Source: Amyloporia xantha
Taxonomy: Eukaryota > Basidiomycota > Agaricomycetes > Polyporales > Adustoporiaceae
DNA: 64,000 bases
Assembly (NCBI GenBank): GCA_036971615.1
Contig: JAYKKR010000002.1
Span: 2,976,001-3,040,000, forward strand
Reading direction: 5' to 3'
Shown here piece by piece: positions 46,242 through 58,015 of this stretch. The notes below the pieces were generated by a model. It was not told where the DNA came from. It saw only the letters and a list, made by a program, of their open reading frames with translations, and made no database searches. Numbering within the stretch: position 1 is the stretch's first letter; every line of letters begins with the position of its first letter. Both the position numbers and the translations under genes were made by a program.

Positions 46242-48120
46242 GCGGTCAGACTTCCCTGCCGAGACCGAGTGTGACGGACGTCAGATGCCCATCGGGGGCA
46301 GCTCCATTCGTAAGTTGTGCCGACTTCGCTTCCCGCCGCCCCGATCACCATCACCATTCCCACATCATATTGTCATATATTGCGATATAGGTGAGACGCG
46401 GCGCTCACTCGTTTTTTCCGCATACAGGCCGCCGCCATGTACATGACCATGACCACGCGTAATAGGATGCAGAGACGCCGGGCGATGTGGCGCATATCCC
46501 GGCCTGCGATTGTTGTACATAGCGTGCCTGCGCCGCGGCAGGCACATGTGCTGACAGAAAAGGTCCGAAGACGGGAGATGAATAGAAAGAAGGACGGAAG
46601 GAGGCTGAATTCGAAGCCCCGCTGTGGGGCGTGACTGATCCCGCGGCCCTGGCGCCACCACGCCAGCCAGCCTTGGCTAAGCCCCCGCGCCGTGCTCCTG
46701 TGCTTGTGCTCCTGTGCTGACTGTGCCATGGGTAAGCTTAGGGATACGGGCATGGGCACGGGCGTGGGCGTGGGCGTGTGGTCGTCCCCAGGCGCGAGAC
46801 GCACGATGTACATATGGGGCTGTGGGTTCTCTGTGCATGTACGTACATGCGCTGTACATATCCGGGCGGGGAGGAGTATAGGATGCCATATCGCACCGCA
46901 CGCCGTTCCCGGCCAGCCAGCGTGACTGCGCGGATCCACCGCTAGCCTCTGTAGCCTGGGTAAGTCCCCATTCCTCTAATCGGACCTATCACCGCGGACG
47001 GTGTGTGCGCCGGAGCTAATCCGACCGCGCGGGCGCGTTCGAGCAGCGAACGCCAGTGGGTATTTGCGTATTTGCGTGTCGCGTATCGCATATCGCACGC
47101 CCCGTATTTCGGCATCGTGCTCCAAGTCGAAACTTCTGTGAGTGGCGTCACGAATGTGCAATCTATTCTGAATGCGTGCGTGTGCGCGACGGGACCAGCG
47201 GGCAGCTGATGGCGTCTAACGCTATTTCATGAAAACGCTTTGCCTGAATGCAGAATTCATCACCATCAGTCTCTGACGTGTTTGACTGGGAAGTGTGGTG
47301 GGGAGGGGGGTTTCAAAGACCTGACTGCCCGGCGTTCCTCTCGACTCGCCCGATCGGACGTAGTGCCATCCGACCCCTTTCTAAGAATACCGAGTGTGTG
47401 TCTGCGGAACGGCGTCGGACGTTGGGCGGGGGAAGGCAGAGTGGCATGCTGTAATGATCTTTCCCCGTTTGAAACGTTCGTCTACTGCGGATGACCACCG
47501 TCTGCATTGCGCTGATAGCGATTGGAGTTCACGGTAAGCATCGCTTCCCGCACGTCAGATTGAGTGCGTCTGCGCTGAGCAATGCGAAGGTGAAAGATGG
47601 TCAGCGCCGTGTACAATCGCTGAGGCGACACGCTCGCGCGGACCGTTCTTCGGAAATTGGAAACATCGTATTTGGTAAAACATCCGCCTATCGTACAAGT
47701 ACTGTTATTCATCTGACGAAAATACACCTGCGCTGATACACCGCTACGAAACGAACCGGCCAGAAACGAGAAACACCATACACGGCGGACCGAACAACTT
47801 TCGCTACAGATGGAAAATGTCACCAGGACCGAGAAACGCACGACATCGAGAGGGGACCACGCCAGTTGAACCCCAAGAATGCGGAAAAGAATACAGCATG
47901 AACGCGAGACATCAAGAATGCGGAGGTAAGCGATCACTATCATACGCAAGACACCGGCAAAAGGAGATTGTTCAACTGAAGAGGATACCGCAAGAAACCG
48001 CCGAGAATGACAGCGCAATACCGAGACAACAGATCAAAGCTGAGTTATATCCAATACTTTGCCGCCCGACCGACATTTGAACTGGCGCCTTAATCTAGGG
48101 CGCAGAGTGAACTCCCAGAA
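46242..48120. other. Intergenic, 1.9 kb, no gene supported
   Basis: Between the proline-rich gene and the 3' end of argonaute. It contains five tandem GGGCRY hexamers at 46748-46777. Overlapping open frames on both strands (46373-46939 and 47482-48018, minus) look like shadows of GC-rich or purine-rich sequence. From about 47760 to 48050 the plus strand is conspicuously purine-rich. No RNA gene was recognised. Confidence 0.4.
46748..46777. repeat. (GGGCRY)5 hexamer repeat
   Basis: Five contiguous hexamers: GGGCAT, GGGCAC, then three GGGCGT. Non-coding context in the gap before the argonaute gene. G-rich tandem triplets could favour quadruplex formation, which is inference. Confidence 0.8.
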
Positions 48121-51100
48121 TCAGAGGAAATACATTGTTTTCCCCATGATCGGCTGCCGGAAGCCATTCTGCCAGTCTGCAAGAGGGAACGGCGCATCTC
48201 GGTCCCGGTTAGAAGCTGTGGTTGCTGCATCTGAGTCCGCAAAGTGCAGCCGTTCATCGAAGTGAAATTCGGCGCGAGCGCAAACACGCTATGAATATCG
48301 TGTTAATACGAAATCACCCAGACTGTTGACCAAAACATACATCTGCATCTGTCGAAAAGATGTCAGAGATTTTAACGAGACATAGAGCAAATGACTTACA
48401 ATAGACAGGTGCCGGGATGGACACTGATCGAGTTGCACTCTGGTACACATGACAAAGCGAGAATGACAATTCTTGGATCCTGTTCAATCAAGGTGAAATA
48501 TAGTCTTGTCATACAGAGAATTGAAATACATACTTGTCAACATCTAACCCAACCTCATTCTCAATCACTATGTAGTGACTAGGCCTGCTGGCTGTCACAG
48601 ATATTCAGTAAAGCTTGAATTTAATATGATGAAAGGTACCCACTTCCTTGAATTCCACTGTGTGATTGGAGATAGAAGTCAGGGTAGGTTGCATTTGTGA
48701 TCTGGTCATCCACAACAAATCCAGGAGGACAGTTGCCTGAATTGTCAGCATGTTGCCTACAATAAATTAGTCAGAGTGGGAGTAGATGAAGAAAAAAAGC
48801 CCACCTTTCCATTGGGAAAAATCGAATGTGATGCCTGAAACAAAAATGAATCAATTCTTATGTAAACTAGACCATACAAGAAGGCATACACAAACCTTTT
48901 TCCAACAACAATGAATATTACTTTTGGTTTTGTTGCTGTGTTCCACACCATCTGTTGTGAAATATTTCCAGAAGGATCCACAGTGCCAAATTCCAAAAGA
49001 GCCTCTGGAAAACTGGTCAACTCATTGTCTGCCAAAAATAGACATATGATCATACCATTGATGGCTGCAACTTCTTGAGCAGCAACTTGGGCATATTCAC
49101 CCTCAGATACTCCATCTCGATAAAAGACAATTGTGGTAGGATATTTCCCTCGCCAGTAAAGGGCAAAGTCCCTGATGGCAGCCTAGTTGTCAATAGGTTT
49201 CAGTACTGCATCAATTTCTGGAGGAATCCACTTACCCGGATCATTTTCTTGAGATCTTTGATGATCTCAACACGGGGTTCTTGTACTGCAGCATAAGTTG
49301 TGAAACGGGTAGCATCCTGATCCACTGAGGCAACTAGGCTAGTGATTGAAGGTCGATTCATGACCCCTGGGCCTGGGTGCCCAACATCCGCACCTTGAAT
49401 AAATTAAGATACTTTGTAACACCACATGACTTTGACTGAGGATAATTACCAATGACCATTGCCCCTGGTGGTAGGATGGCACTAGTGATAGAGGAGTTTA
49501 CACCTCCAATCTTGGCATTGATTCTATGCATGAACTATCAGCATCAGAACATTTGATGGAGTAGATAAAAGCAGACTTCAGTGCAACATTGTTACAATAC
49601 TGATCCTTTATTGCTTCCCATTTTCCTTGTCGCTATGGATAAACATCAATTCCTACTGAGTCCTAGCTCAACAAAAAAATTCACATACCACACACTGTGT
49701 TGCTACCCCTCGAACTGTATCCCCCAGCTCTTCACATTGCGCCGAATGTCTGCAGCACTGTTAGGCAAGATGACCAGAATAAGATTAGGAAGTGGCTTTT
49801 GTGGTCCTGGGGCATTTGCAACAGATCGTAGACCAAGGCCATCAAGAGACTGTTGGGATCAAGTCAGTATGTAAGGTAGATTGTTAGATTATTGACTAAT
49901 AGATGTACCTCTTTGACTTGGTAAGGATTGCAGCTCTCAATGAGGGGGTTGCTGGTGATGGCTAAATAACAAGTCAAGACATGGAAAGACAAAGATGGAT
50001 TGTACATACTGAGTCCTATTAAAGCAATACTTGTCAGCATGCATGTATAAGATAATCATAAGCAAGAAGCCTACCAAGCCGAGTGAGATTTCCACGAAGT
50101 GTGGTAACAAATTGGCCAACCCTTGCAGGATCTGCACTTGAATCGAAAACTGCCACTGCCCAGTAGTTGATTTGTCCACATTGTATAAGTCGCTGCCCAA
50201 GTACATTCCAAGCTCCAGCCCTTGGTCTTATTTGCTATACATTGGTACAGGGATTCAGATTACTCAAGTTTTGACTAATATACTATAGGACTTACTACTG
50301 GACCTGAGCCATACTTGATCTGAGGTGTGCGGAGGACCCTGCCATTAATTTCTATCGGTTGCGGCTGAACAGCCATGCCTGCCTCCTGCATGAAGTCTGA
50401 ACTGTTGTAATCTAGGACTTGTTGCTAGTGTAGGTCCTGTTAGCTGGTAGTAGAGTGCATACATGATTATGAGTACTCACAGGTCCTGCAACCCCATCCT
50501 TGATGGTGCGGAGACGCTCATCTGGCTTCTGCGTCGAGAATTTGAGAAACAAGGTCGTGTTTTCCGGGGACAATTTCTTCTTGTACAATTGCCCCGGAGT
50601 AACAATGCAGACCTCCGCAGGAAACACCGCGAATTTTCCGATACGAACACCGAAGATTGTAGGGTATCGGAGCCGGATATTATGATGTTGTCGGAAGTGG
50701 TCCTGCACAGATCATAGTAAACTTCGTGTCACCGAGACGAACAATCAAGTGTACCTGAACAGTAGTGGTCATGCCATCTTTCTCGAACTCGTACCGACCG
50801 GCTGCTTGGACAATCTCCTTGATAGGTCGAGATTTCGTTGACCGGGCCATAACCGTTGTGACGAGAACATTTCTTGAGAAAGGATTTTAACTTCATCCAA
50901 TCTGGGGTTCCTGGCTGCAGCCGTTCAAGATCGCGCACGTTGCGCATGCCAAGAAATTTCATAGCGAGCGTTTCAACCGGACCGGGGGCATACCTGTAGG
51001 AAGCCACGAACCACGATGAGGACATATGCACAGTAACTAAATTTTGACCGACTTACACAACCGCGTTCGCGACATCGACGTTAATAAGGAGGCGACCAAG

Positions 51101-51975
51101 CACGGGACGTACGCTCCTGCGGTTACATTGCATCAAATACGGTATACACGTGTACCAAGAATAGTACTCACTGAAAGTAACCATGCCAAGCTTGAAGACC
51201 ACCTGCGAGATCCTTGGCGCCGCGGTCGATGAAGAAAGAACGCGCCTCTGGAGAGAAACCGTGGCGCCTGATATAGCAATGAGAAAAGTGTAGCATGAAT
51301 AACGGGTGTAGGACCATACATGTTGGCCGCCTGTCGTACGATAATTTGCAGTAGATTGACTGCCATCGTATTGGCCGTACGACCAGCCCCACCCGCTGCA
51401 ATCAATTGATCGATGTCGCTGATGGGCCCATATATAAGTAGGTGAAGAAGATATAGAGGGTGTTTCTACATACGCAGGTCTTATCGCAGCAACCCGCGTA
51501 AGTCTGACGACGAATACACCTTTCGTGGCAGTAGGGTTTCGCGACATGTGAACAGTATACTGTAAAATGCAAATAAGAGAGTAGCCCAAAACACATGACG
51601 TTAATAGTACCTCTCCGGTGTTGATGTTGCCCTTTGAGAACAGGTTTGCTCTACCGTCATACGCCGCCCGAGGATTAAAGATGTGGGGATTATCAATCTG
51701 GAGTTTACTAATAACCTCGTGCGCCCGACGAGAGTTGAATAAGGGAGGTGTGATTGCTGTCAAACAGGTTATCAGAGTATACCAGGTATACGCGCGAACA
51801 CTACTTGCCCACTGTGACAATCATGGAAACCGGTGAGTAAAAGTAAGAAATGCGTTTGAGATTACGGGCACTTACCATCGTAGTGATAGTAGGTCGTGGT
51901 AGGCCGTCTGGATATCTCGTACGAGTTCGTCCAAACACGGAGAGGCTCACCCTGGACAGGACGGCTGCGAGACAT
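48121..51975 (-). CDS. Argonaute (PAZ-Mid-Piwi), with two apparent single-base frameshifts
   Basis: Small-RNA-guided silencing protein. Start MSRSRPVQGEPLRVWTNSYE at 51975; stop 48121-48123. N-domain: PPLFNSRRAHEVISKLQIDN; DUF1785/L1: RHGFSPEARSFFIDRG; PAZ: HFRQHHNIRLRYPTIFGVRI and FPAEVCIVTPGQLYKKKLSP; L2/Mid: RAGAWNVLGQRLIQCGQINY, LPNLILVILPN, DQYCNNVALKINAKIGGVNS. Piwi has the catalytic tetrad: Asp in GADVGHP (49386-49388), Glu in RVEIIKDL (49266-49268), Asp in YRDGVSEGE (49114-49116) and Asp in YYADRVCARAEFHF (48341-48343). It ends GKTMYFL. At least 17 exons, one of 8 bases (48341-48348) and a probable 6-base one (50010-50015). The frame breaks twice: an extra base in the run 50870-50872 and a missing base in the run 49721-49725. 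All other exons are intact and correctly phased, so this is either a recently inactivated allele or sequence error. Confidence 0.9.
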
Positions 51976-52332
51976 GATAGAGGATAGTGATAGGTGGTTC
52001 TGCGGGCGATGGTGACGGAGTTTCAGAGGGGGGATTCAAGTTGAACTTCAGAAGGGGGTGGCTATTTAAACATCAAGATAGAGGACATTGAAAGTCCTCT
52101 GGCTTCGATTTTTGAACCACCACGCGTTGAGATTGCGAGTCAGTGTAGCTGAAGGAGGGACGCGTCCCGATATGAGCGTGTTCCCGTGTCAGGTGACGGA
52201 GCCATTCCTCCCGGCGTCTACACGCGTCCTAATTACGCGACAGCCAACGCGTCAGCAGCAGACGAATACAGCCATCGACACCCGCAGTGCCACCTTCGAA
52301 AACACTTTCAACACTGTCTCTTTCTTCACATT
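51976..52332. promoter_or_regulatory. Divergent region argonaute / SRP receptor alpha
   Basis: 357 bases between two divergent start codons; must carry both promoters. A TATTTAAA-like string lies at about 52061-52069. No other element was recognised. Confidence 0.35.
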
Positions 52333-55048
52333 ATGTTGGACCACTGCTCCATATCCCACAAAGGTATGTTCTATTTATTCTACAGAACCCTAAGTCCACA
52401 ACTTCCATTTTATAGGCGGCATCGTCCTCTGGTCGCGCTCGTTTACCCCTGCGGCTTCTCACATGGCATCGTCATCTGCCTCGCCAGTCAATTCCCTCAT
52501 TCGAGAGGCTCTCATAGATGGTAGGAATGCAGATGACAAATATGAGAAAGATGGATACGCCGTGAAATGGACGTTTGTGAACGATCTCGAGCTCATTTTC
52601 GTCGTGAGTTCCAGAATTCTCTGCTTCCCTCTCTCCGCTCATGTGCCCGATCCAGGTTGCATACCAGCGCATTCTCCAGCTAACTTATGTCGATGAACTC
52701 CTCGCTGCACTGAAGACGCTCTTTGTCAAGCTGTTCGAACCCTTCCTGGCTACCTTCGTCGCCTCCCTGCATGCTGTCAGCAGCGGTAAGCTGTCTGCCT
52801 CGAGTACTAGTCAGACAGCCACTTCGTGGAATTTCGCGAAAGCTTTCGATAAATGGGATGGCGTCTTTGACAAGCTTCTGAGGGGCCTGGAAGACAAAGC
52901 TGCCCAGGTGAGTTTCAGACTTCTGCTTCGCTCCAAGCAACAGAGCTAATACGCCCTAGGACCGGAGAGCCCGTGTTAGCCATGCTCCCCGCTTGGTGAT
53001 AGAACCGAGCCCCCCTTCTGACGACTCTAGCACCAGTACGTCACTTCGCATCTCCCATAGCTGCAGCTTCTTAGTCGCGTGATGCAGTTCCTTCGCAGTC
53101 CAGTGTAGTTGCAGTGGACGAAGAACAGATAGCACGAAATGTTCAAGCCCTCAAGAATCGCCTGCGTGGTCGAGGCGGACGGTCGGGCAGGCGTGGATCG
53201 GGTCGTTCGGATACGGGCAGCGGGAGAGACAGTCTCCCGGGCTCTGAGTGAGTCTGGCTAAATTTCTCTGGCAGTTGCAACCTTTGACATGTCCCAATTT
53301 GGAACAGCTCCGACACGCCCGCCAAGCGCAAGCCCAAGACCAAAGTCCAACGAAAGTGGGGAGACGAAGCACCGTCCGAGTCTGACATGGCCTCCTTGGA
53401 TTTCAGCTATGAGAAGATCGGTTCAAACAGCCAGAACGGCTCCTTGGACCTAGCCGCCCTTGTAGACGAAGGCTCACTGGGTGTTCGCACCCAGGATGGG
53501 CTCTACGAAGTCAAGGACTGGGAGTTCTCAAATAAGGACAGCAGTACCGATGACGCCATCTCGCAAGTGCTGAAGAACAGCACCGCGCCTGCGAAGTCGA
53601 GCTCCGGCTCGCTTGGCGCGCTGGGTTCGCTGTTCGCACGCCTGACGGGGTCGAAGGTTCTGACAGAAGACGACCTGAAGCCCGTGCTCGAGGGCATGAA
53701 GCAGCACCTCATGAAGAAGAATGTCGCGAAGGAGATCGCGGACAAGATCTGCGAAGGGGTGGGGGAGAGCCTAGTCGGCAAGAAAGTAGGCGGATTTCAA
53801 AGTCAGCACCTGCCGCTCCCCGATCTTCGTTTACGTGTAGAACATCCCTGAATGCCTTCACAGCGACCAACGCGGCGGTCCGTCTTGCTCTGTCGAATTC
53901 CCTCACACGGAATTCTCACGCCCAAGACATCCACGGATCTGCTGTTGTCCATTAGGACGAAGCTATCTTCGCCATTGCCGTCCTCGCAGCAGCGAATGCC
54001 GTACAGTATCACATTTGTTGGGGTGAACGGGGTCGGCAAGAGCACCAATCTTTCGAAAGTCTGCTTCTGGCTCATCCAGAACGGAATGAGGGTGCTAATT
54101 GCGGCCTGTGATACCTTCCGGTTGGTGTTCATCATGATGAGGTTTTACCGCTGTTGATTCATCACTTGTCAATAGGAGTGGTGCTGTTGAACAGCTTCGT
54201 GTTCACGTCCGCAATCTAAGCATGTTGGGCATCAATGGGGCTACCAACAGTAACAGTAAAGGTAGGGTAGAGCTGTACGAGAGAGGCTACGGCAAAGATG
54301 CCGCCGGTATTGCTAAGGAGGCAATTACATACGGTCAGCTACACAACAACTTCTACACGCTCATGGCCTGACTGCTCCGCGTCTACAGCGAAAGACAATG
54401 ACTTCGACGTTGTTCTTATCGACACGGCGGGTCGAATGCAAGACAACGAGGTAGGATCCGATATCTCGTGATCTTTCAAGGGTGTGAATTTGACTGTTCG
54501 ACCTTACCAGCCTCTCATGCGAGCGCTGGCTAAGGTAAATAGTTCGACAAATGCTCTAAGATGATGCTGATATCAGGGCGGTGTCTTCCAGCTCGTTGCT
54601 GTAAACACTCCAGACAAAATCCTCTTCGTTGGGGAGGCTCTGGTAGGTAATGAGGCGGTTGATCAACTTACAAAGTTCGATCGCGCCCTGCGTGACTTCT
54701 CAGCGTCCTCCGGTGGGAAGGAGCGCGGAATTGACGGAATGCTTGTTACCAAGTGGGACACTGTGGATGACAAAGTGTGTCCTTCTCTGACTGATGCGAC
54801 GTGCACGGCTTGCTGACTAGAGGACCCTACTTGTCAACCTGGACGTTCTCTGTTTAGGTCGGAGCAGCCCTGTCTATGACATACGTCACCGGGCAACCCA
54901 TCATCTTTGTTGGATGTGGACAGGTACGTCGCCCTGACTCCTTGATTCGCCGTAATATCCGGATACTCAATATCAGGGCCTCCAGACGTATACTGACCTG
55001 CGACAATTGAGAGTGGCGAACGTGGTTCAGGCTATTTTGAGCGACTGA
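52333..55048 (+). CDS. SRP101: Signal recognition particle receptor subunit alpha (SRPR/Srp101)
   Basis: ER-membrane docking GTPase for SRP. The start MLDHCSISHKGGIVLWSRSF is the conserved longin-like SRX domain, followed after introns by VVAYQRILQLTYVDELLAAL and LFVKLFEPFLATFV. A charged linker (LRGRGGRSGRRGSGR, PAKRKPKTKVQRKWGDE) precedes the NG domain: N-domain LTEDDLKPVLEGMKQHLMKK, G1 GVNGVGKSTNLSKVCFWL, ACDTFRSGAVEQLRVHV, G3 VLIDTAGRMQDNEPLMRALA, G4 GMLVTKWDTVDDKVGAALS, and the closing GQPIIFVGCGQTYTDL. Stop is 55046-55048. About nine introns restore one frame, for example GGFQ-T-TNAAVRLAL across 53790-53859. Full length for the family. Confidence 0.95.
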
Positions 55049-55086
55049 AGATCTAAAGACCTGGTCAAGCACAATCTGCCCATTGC

Positions 55087-55119
<33 letters not shown>

Positions 55120-55480
55120 GCATACTAATATGTAGAGTTGCTATGAGCGCTGGTTGCAATTCAGGAGTCATACAGAGGGAATGTAGAAGGCTTTATGAAG
55201 TGTGAGTACCGTGGCGAACTAATGTCCTCGTAATGATACTGCACTCCGGTGTACAACTAGGATTGCTTATGATACCGGAAGAAGATTAGTGTACTAAGAT
55301 TTTAGTGGCACTGCTATCGCGATAGCTTTGAAAATACATGAACATAACACTACAATGGTCCGATAGGTCCGATAGTCACTGGCCATGGCCACTGCCAATT
55401 GCAATGAGTACTTGTGACCTGCTGCGAACAAAGTCCTTCGACACTCACTTCACAGCGGGGAGAAGCCTTACAACCCACGT
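55049..55480. other. Convergent 3' intergenic region, 432 bases
   Basis: Between the stops of the SRP receptor and the Ser/Thr-rich membrane protein gene. Apart from the CTGT microsatellite and a short GGTCCGATAGGTCCGATAG duplication near 55356-55374, nothing was found. Confidence 0.5.
55086..55120. repeat. (CTGT)n microsatellite
   Basis: Thirty-five bases of perfect CTGT tetranucleotide repeat (eight full units plus CTG), 38 bases after the SRP receptor stop codon and so probably within its 3' untranslated region. Likely length-polymorphic. Confidence 0.95.
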
Positions 55481-56318
55481 CTACTCAATCAGCAAACTTT
55501 TCTCAGCCTTATCCCACCTCACCATAGGCTGCTCCACGCGATCGTAAGCTTCATATTCCTGCCTCTGTGCCTTGGCAGAAAGTACTTTCTCGTAGATTGG
55601 ATCGGTGTATGAACCCGGCGTGAATGACGGCGGAGGTTGCTCGTCCTCTAGCGAAGGCTGGCGCGCGACAAGTGGGAGCTGTGCTTGCCTTGTCATGAAA
55701 TCAGGACTGATGGGGACGACCCTCCCGGACATGAATTCGGCGGAAGGTGCAACACGCGCGCTTGGCCTACGCGGTCGTAACAAGAGGAAAAGAACGCCGA
55801 GAAGAGCGAGGAAAGCAAGACAGCCACCGACAACTCCGCCTGCGATAGCACCTTTATTGGTCTTATGGGTGAGTACAGCAACGGCGGACGGCGCTACACT
55901 GTGATTCACAGTTGAGGAAAATGTGGTGACTATAGCAGGCGGCGAGGACATGAGTAGCGAAGCTGTGGACGTGGTCGTACGCGTGCTAGACGCTAGGCTG
56001 TTCACGCTCGAGGTAGAAGGGGCGTCAGAGGTTGACTGGTTCGACATACTGTTCGACGTAGTGACGCTTTGTGATATGACGGAGGCCACAGTCGACAGCG
56101 AACCATTAACGGAGGCCACGGTCGACATCGGACCATTAACGGAGGCCACGGTCGACATCGGACCATTAACGGAGGCCACGGTCGACATCGAACCATTGAC
56201 GGATGCACTCGCACTAAACGACACAGTGCCGCCTGACTGAGAGTGTGCCGACGTAGTTGATGCTATGAAAGAAGATGTATTGAAAGTTGGACTTGAAGAA
56301 GAATACGGGTGTCCGGGT
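55481..56318 (-). CDS. Ser/Thr-rich single-pass membrane protein (3' exon; 5' exons unresolved)
   Basis: The large last exon encodes a Ser/Thr-rich ectodomain with four tandem ten-residue units of the type VNGPMSTVAS, then one hydrophobic helix (GAIAGGVVGGCLAFLALLGV, then LFLLLRPRRPS with a basic stop-transfer), and a cytoplasmic tail with PSLEDEQPPPSFTPGSY, DPIYEKVLSAKAQRQEYEAY and a final WDKAEKSLLIE. This is the general architecture of fungal Mid2/Wsc-type or Skg6/Axl2-like surface proteins, probably heavily O-mannosylated. I could not fix the 5' exons: the frame is closed upstream, and a likely acceptor is at CACGCAG|A (exon from 56318). Candidate upstream coding lies in 56340-56700. No enzymatic motif is present. 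Confidence 0.78.
56081..56200. repeat. Four 30-bp tandem repeats in the Ser/Thr-rich gene
   Basis: Units at 56081-56110, 56111-56140, 56141-56170 and 56171-56200, based on GGAGGCCACGGTCGACATCG plus ACCATTAAC. The two central units are identical; the outer ones differ by a few bases. Each encodes ten residues on the minus strand, so copy-number changes keep the frame. Confidence 0.95.
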
Positions 56319-56894
56319 CTGCGTGATGGGTGTGCGGGGCACAATACGCCTTATTGCACGAACCAATAGTAGTTCAGAAATATGTCTATGCACACGCAAT
56401 GGCACCCACTGCAATTCGGCGATTGGATTGGAGGCAGCTGCACCAACTGGATGCTGGAAATTAGCAACAGTATAGAATAATCAAGAAGTTGGGGAGGCGT
56501 ACTGCAGACATCTGAGGAGAAATAGTGGTAGAAATATCACAAAAAGCGACCAGCACCACAAGACCTGTTGGTTGAATAAGAGGAGGGAGAACAGGTACAA
56601 GAGATTCCGATGGTTGCGAGACATTAAGGACATGGCGTATGAGGACCTGCGGAAGGGGAGGCAGTGCCGCTGCGAGCCATCTGTAGTTGCTCATCAAAAT
56701 TCGTTAGACAGCGTTTGACAAGCCTGTTCAAGATGGATATATCAGCGCTGCATCTTGCCGTTGAAATTGAGGTGTTTGTTCCTAGCAGCGCTGGGAGACA
56801 CAGCAGAAAGCATGGGGATCGAGCAAGGATGGTTGCGAGCGAAGAGGATGCGAATGAGTCGTGACTGGCGCTTGGGAGGCGGCACTCCTCATTC
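56319..56894. other. 5' exons/promoter of Ser/Thr-rich gene and GLO2 promoter
   Basis: Contains the unresolved 5' part of the minus-strand membrane protein gene and the upstream region of glyoxalase II. An open minus frame at 56461-56697 (MMSNYRWLAAALPPLPQVLI) may be its first exon, but it has no clear signal peptide. Confidence 0.35.
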
Positions 56895-58015
56895 ATGATC
56901 CTCGCACAGTTATTCCGCCCCGCTATCCGTAGGCCCAACTCCCTTACCCGCTCATTCTCAGTCTCTGCCTTCGCCAGAATGCAGGTTATTCCCGTCCCTG
57001 TGCGCGCCGACAACTACGCCTATCTCCTCGTCGACGAGGCCTCAAAGAAGGCCGCCGCCGTCGACCCGTACGACGTCCCGAAGGTGCAGGCCGCGGCTTC
57101 GAAAGCCGGTGTTGAAATTGTCGCGGGCATCACAACACACCATCACTACGACCACAGCGGAGGGAACGAGGTATGTGTTCAGAATAAGCGGGGGTCTGCC
57201 TTTTACTGAATGTCGATCACGGCCTATTCAGGCGTTCGTACGTGCATTCATTCCGGCGTTATGCGAGCACTGTTACGGTACTCACTTACTGCCCTGGTCC
57301 AACTCAGGCTGCAGCCTTTCCCGGCGTGCCCATTTACGGTGGGAGCAACAAGGTGCCTGCGTTGACCAAACTCGTCAAGGATAAGGATGAGTTTACCGTC
57401 GGAGACTCTGTCCAAGTGAAGTGCGTAGCATCACCTCTGTCTTGGCTGAACGATCCGTTAATCCACCCGACCGCCAGATGCCTCGCAACCCCATGCCATA
57501 CGCAGGACTCTATCTGTTATTACGCGACCTCGCCCTCGTCATCGCACCCCGGAGGCGTCTTCACCGGAGACACGCTCTTCATCGCGGGCTGCGGCCGCTT
57601 TTTTGAGGGCACTGCCGCCGAGATGCATGCTGCACTCTCGTACCTTGGCACACTGCCCGCGCAGACGATAGTGTACAACGGGCACGAGTACACCGCGGGC
57701 AGTCTCGCGTTCGCCAAGTCCGTCGATCCCCAGAACGCTGGACTCGAGCGACTAGGTGGTATCGTGAACGCGAACAAGATCGTCACCGGCCTCACGACCA
57801 TCGCAAATGAGAAGGAGTGGAACCCTTTCATGCGCTTGGACACTGAGCCGATCAAGTAAGATTGCCTCCATGCTGGCAAGAATTGTATACTGAGTTTCTG
57901 CAGGAACGCCGTTGAGGCTTACCTAGCGCCTGAGGCTACCTCAGAAAATGAGCCTTTATCGGACACCACCATCATGGACACCTTGAGGACCATGAAGAAC
58001 AATTACCGTGGATGA
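56895..58015 (+). CDS. GLO2: Hydroxyacylglutathione hydrolase (glyoxalase II), probably mitochondrial
   Basis: Hydrolyses S-D-lactoylglutathione to lactate and glutathione in methylglyoxal detoxification. The first residues MILAQLFRPAIRRPNSLTRS, followed by FSVSAFARMQ, form an Arg/Ser-rich amphipathic presequence, so mitochondrial import is likely; a second Met (MQVIPVPVRADNYAYLLVDE) could start a cytosolic form. The metal site has the metallo-beta-lactamase motif THHHYDHSGGN (THxHxDH). Then AAAFPGVPIYGGSNKVPAL, KCLATPCHTQDSICYY, GGVFTGDTLFIAGCGRFFEG and IVYNGHEYTAGSLAFA supply further ligands, and ends EWNPFMRLDTEPIK, then NAVEAYLAPEATSENEPLSD and MKNNYRG. Introns near 57170-57309, 57420-57478 and 57858-57902 restore the frame. 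Confidence 0.94.

Noticed and set aside
47482..48018. 178-codon minus frame before argonaute
   Set aside because: Probably a by-product of the purine-rich opposite strand; Cys/Ser/Val-rich, no motif, not spliced to argonaute.
49681..49740. Possibility that the argonaute Mid-domain break is a normal intron
   Set aside because: No GT...AG pair of workable length removes the break, and conserved sequence continues on both sides of a single missing base.
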